DNA from: Bacteroidaceae bacterium
GTDB taxonomy: Bacteria; Bacteroidota; Bacteroidia; Bacteroidales; Bacteroidaceae
Length of the DNA stretch: 61,848 bases
Direction of reading: 5' to 3'
NCBI GenBank assembly: GCA_016292045.1
Contig: JAEEZX010000023.1
Span: 1-61,848 of the forward strand
The stretch's first letter is position 1. Every line of letters starts with the position of its first letter. The position numbers and the translations under genes were made by a program. The notes beneath the pieces were generated by a model. The model worked only from the letters and a program-made list of their open reading frames with translations. It did not search any database and was not told where the DNA came from. Below are positions 59,061 to 61,848 of this stretch, piece after piece.

Positions 59061-61559
59061 ATGTTTAAAATAGCATGGGATAGAGAAACTGGAGGAGTGA
59101 AGTTGAGTTCGCTCGTAGGGAAGGATACTGTCAGTATTCCTCCTCGTCCGGTGTTCTTTGAGGAACTGAATCTTCTTGGTCTGAACACGCTGGGATGGAA
59201 GTACCCTGAGTGTGAGGATCCACTGCTGTGGGCATGCAACAAGGAGTATTACTATCGTGGCGACTTGGTTTTTGAGGCCAAAGATGCCAATATCTATGAT
59301 AAGGCAACCATCGTTCTCCAGCCGGGCAAAGAGAATTTGAAGCTGAAGCCTGTGGATGTGAAGAAGATGTTGGAGCGCAATAAAGAGCAGATGTTCTTGT
59401 GTGAGAGCGAGGCCATAGAGTTTATCCGTGACGTTTTCGACACTTATAGTGGTGCTAATCGCCTGTCGGAAAAATACAAGTCCAATCAGTTGGATTTTGA
59501 GGTAATTGCCGAAAAGCAGGAGAAACAGCAGAAACAGAAAATGGCCATCGTGAAGGAAGACTGCGACAGCTTTGACATTATGCCTCTAAGTGAAGCCGAG
59601 AAACAAGGAAAGAAAGTACTTAAGGCTACCAAGATTGACTATTTCCTTGCTTCTTTCTCTGGCGGCAAGGATAGTCAGGTAGTGCTCGACCTGTGTACCC
59701 GTGCGCTTCCTCCTGATTCATTCCAAGTTATATATTCTGATACAGGTTATGAGCTTCCGAGTTCACTGGAACTATACAAGCAGGTACAAGAGCATTACCA
59801 CAAGTTGTTTCCTACCCTGAAGTTCAGCCTTGCCAGAAATCACGAGTCGGTACTTAACTACTGGGATAAGATTGGCTCACCAAGCGACTCTCATAGATGG
59901 TGCTGCACAATTATGAAAACAGCTCCATTATATAGAATGCTTAAGGTGCCTGGAACGAACAAACAGGCAAAAGTGCTGACCATTGATGGTGTTCGAGCAG
60001 AAGAAAGTGTGAGACGTTCGAATTATGACAGAATCGGCAAAGGCAAGCATACCAACATTACAAATGTTCACCCCATTATAAATTGGAACACGATAGAGAT
60101 TTTTCTCTATTTGTTTCAGCACAATCTTTCAATCAACAAAGCCTACCGGTTGGGAAAAGCCAGGGTTGGATGTATTGTTTGTCCATTTTCAACAGCATGG
60201 GATGATATGGTCGTCAAAGCAAATTATCCATCAGAGATTAAGCCTTTTGAGGACAGGCTAATTACATGGTCAACCAAGCTTGGAATAAAGGATGTAGATG
60301 TTTACATTAAAAACAGGAAGTGGAAGATTAAAGCTCTTGGCAACAAAACAAACACTGATGTTAGTTTCCAAGAAAGCTCTGCAAACTTTATTGCCAGCAT
60401 CGATAACCCTGTAGATTCTATATATACATGGTTTGACACTTTAGGTGATTATACCATTGTAAAAGCAGAAAACAAGGATGAAGGAGAGTTACAATTTGAG
60501 AAAGCTATTTATCACTTTGAGACGTTGTATTCGGAAAAAGGCAATATAAAATTTATTCTTCATAGTCCAAGCACTAAACTATCCTTGTTATTGAGGAGAG
60601 CTCTTTACAAAGCTTCCTATTGTGTGAAATGTGAGGCATGTGAAGTTGATTGTCCCACTGGAGCATTAACAGTTGTGCCACAAATAAAAATTGATAAACA
60701 AAAATGCATTCACTGCCAAAAGTGTTTAAATTCACATGACAGAGGATGTATTGCAACAGATTGTATACGTATGATTAATGATACCGATAAGAAAATTTCG
60801 TTGAAGGTTCAAGCATATAAAACCTTCGGATTTAGAGAAGAATGGCTGGAGGAGTTTTTAATGGGACCCGAAGATTTCTGGAAAGAAAATTCTTTAGGGA
60901 CAGCTCAGGTTGACGGTTTTAAAGCATGGCTGAAAGATGCAGAAATGACTGATGCTAAGAATAATCCCACCCCCTTTGGATTTTTGATACACGATATATA
61001 TACAAATGATAGCGATCTTGCATGGGAACTAATATGGACAAATCTATCACGTAACTCTTTTATCGCAAATTGGTTCGTTAATAATATCAAGGAGGGCCAA
61101 TTATATGATAAGAGAACCATAATTGATAGCATTTGTTCAGAAGTTCCAGGTGTTCCATCAAGAACAGTTGAGAATGCAGTAGCGGCTTTGGTTCAAACTT
61201 TTTCTTACTCTCCCGTTGGAGAACAGTTCCTTTGTGCTCAGATCGAAAACAAGAATTCGTATAAAAGAGGAGAATATCTTGATCTGTCCAATATAGGCTT
61301 GGCATATAGTATTTATAGGTTTGCAGAACAAATTGGAACAAAATCTCTTCGATTGTCTGATTTCTATGGTGAAGACTCCAATGCAAGTAGTGCTAATATT
61401 TTTGGACTAAGTAAAGCAACTTTGGAAAAAGGATTAAGATCTCTTAACTCGGAAAACAATCGAGTTTTAATTGCGGAACTATCTATGGGATTGCAGCATA
61501 TTACTCTGCGGGATGATCTCAACAGTTCAAATATTGTACAAATAATGTTCGGCCTATGA
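59061..61559 (+). CDS. PAPS-reductase/DndC-like PP-loop protein fused to ferredoxin and C-terminal domain
   Basis: 832 residues. An N-terminal region of about 190 residues is unassigned. The PP-loop is SGGKDS (200-205), with HRWCC (279-282) and GCIVCPF (370-376) supplying cysteines as in DndC/PAPS reductases that bind a [4Fe-4S] cluster. A ferredoxin-like insert carries Cys 521, 524, 527, 531 and 549, 552, 555, 563, enough for two [4Fe-4S] clusters. The last 240 residues are alpha-helical and reminiscent of DUF4007 of phosphorothioation-linked loci. Sulfur insertion into DNA is the best guess; BREX-4 BrxP is the other close relative. Overlaps the next gene by ATGA. Confidence 0.85.
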   Translation: MFKIAWDRETGGVKLSSLVGKDTVSIPPRPVFFEELNLLGLNTLGWKYPECEDPLLWACNKEYYYRGDLVFEAKDANIYDKATIVLQPGKENLKLKPVDVKKMLERNKEQMFLCESEAIEFIRDVFDTYSGANRLSEKYKSNQLDFEVIAEKQEKQQKQKMAIVKEDCDSFDIMPLSEAEKQGKKVLKATKIDYFLASFSGGKDSQVVLDLCTRALPPDSFQVIYSDTGYELPSSLELYKQVQEHYHKLFPTLKFSLARNHESVLNYWDKIGSPSDSHRWCCTIMKTAPLYRMLKVPGTNKQAKVLTIDGVRAEESVRRSNYDRIGKGKHTNITNVHPIINWNTIEIFLYLFQHNLSINKAYRLGKARVGCIVCPFSTAWDDMVVKANYPSEIKPFEDRLITWSTKLGIKDVDVYIKNRKWKIKALGNKTNTDVSFQESSANFIASIDNPVDSIYTWFDTLGDYTIVKAENKDEGELQFEKAIYHFETLYSEKGNIKFILHSPSTKLSLLLRRALYKASYCVKCEACEVDCPTGALTVVPQIKIDKQKCIHCQKCLNSHDRGCIATDCIRMINDTDKKISLKVQAYKTFGFREEWLEEFLMGPEDFWKENSLGTAQVDGFKAWLKDAEMTDAKNNPTPFGFLIHDIYTNDSDLAWELIWTNLSRNSFIANWFVNNIKEGQLYDKRTIIDSICSEVPGVPSRTVENAVAALVQTFSYSPVGEQFLCAQIENKNSYKRGEYLDLSNIGLAYSIYRFAEQIGTKSLRLSDFYGEDSNASSANIFGLSKATLEKGLRSLNSENNRVLIAELSMGLQHITLRDDLNSSNIVQIMFGL

Positions 61560-61848
61560 CAAATACATTTCAAAAGGAACTATATTCCGACTTTATCCGG
61601 AAGATGAGGTGTGGCTCGTATCATGGAAGAATCATACTGGCCAAGCCTATTCTGTTATACTCTGTCATAAATATGATAGAGAACAAAGTCGTGTTTAATA
61701 ACAGAATTCCTTTTGATGTAGTTACCGAAAAAGAATACAAAAATGTCTTCAATTATTTTGGAATAAGAATAACACCTTATTTCAAGCCTTTCTACTATCT
61801 TCAATATGATGGTTTTTGGCATTTTGAATGGCTTAATAGAAAGCAAGA
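61556..61848 (+). CDS. N-terminus of a restriction-nuclease-like protein, cut by window edge
   Basis: 97 codons are visible and the frame continues past the edge. The ATG overlaps the preceding stop (ATGA). The sequence MTNTFQKELYSDFIRKMRCG...KPILLYSVINMIENKVVFNNRIPF and FKPFYYLQYDGFWHFEWLNRK resembles the N-terminal domain shared by HNH endonucleases that read modified or sulfurated DNA (G-x-x-x-KP-x-LLL...L-x-x-DG-x-W). The catalytic part lies outside the window, so the nuclease call is tentative. Confidence 0.55.
   Translation, partial: MTNTFQKELYSDFIRKMRCGSYHGRIILAKPILLYSVINMIENKVVFNNRIPFDVVTEKEYKNVFNYFGIRITPYFKPFYYLQYDGFWHFEWLNRKQ

Overview
The window reads as chromosome of a Bacteroidales bacterium, most likely Prevotella or a close relative. 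Most transcription units are preceded by the Bacteroidetes -7 element TAnnTTTG(C) rather than a sigma70 box. Other pointers are a MurF-Alr fusion, a short Lys-type SerA joined to a DUF1015 gene, a CotH-like protein with a type IX secretion tail, a lipoprotein with BACON-type repeats, and GSCFA, DUF4348 and PL10 family genes. No rRNA and no CRISPR array are visible. There are two tRNA genes, Ser(CGA) and Pro(UGG).

Layout. 1-2.6 kb is an accessory operon cut by the left edge: a phospholipase-D-type protein, two unknown proteins, a 125-aa protein resembling a lone FtsZ C-terminal domain, and a YgjP-type metallopeptidase. 2.6-4.6 kb holds a REP-associated tyrosine transposase (RAYT) with an in-frame 21-bp repeat block. 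4.6-50 kb is mostly core: relA; serC/serA/DUF1015/yigZ/PPIase, interrupted by a four-helix-bundle gene; pheS; murB; thrS-infC-rpmI-rplT; tRNA-Ser; an outer-membrane protein, glycosyltransferase, ABC-type ATPase and DUF4435 run (an OLD/PARIS-like pair); trkA-dxs; GSCFA, murF-alr and a nuclease; nhaC, CotH and 5'-nucleotidase; purU-pyrK-pyrD; trmD, zeta kinase and a 51-aa protein; PL10 pectate lyase; glycosyltransferase and pyrC; mfd and an HHH protein; tRNA-Pro.

50-61.8 kb is accessory: a BACON lipoprotein, an InlB-repeat protein without signal peptide, then long repeat-rich spacers around an AAA_14/DUF4143 ATPase and a Fic protein. Those two genes share a similar 5' leader and a 70-bp identical 3' trailer with terminator. 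Short fragments resembling the starts of hsdM and hsdR suggest a decayed type I restriction locus. A frameshifted toxin-like nuclease follows, and the window ends inside an operon of HTH regulator, PAPS-reductase/ferredoxin fusion and a restriction-nuclease-like N-terminus, a candidate phosphorothioation- or BREX-4-type defence system.

Two repeat families run through the spacers: tandem 7-bp arrays of related motifs at more than ten sites, and an 87-bp palindromic element present in two identical inverted copies 15 kb apart. The RAYT at 3 kb is a possible but unproven mobiliser of the latter. All assignments come from reading the sequence; no database search was run.
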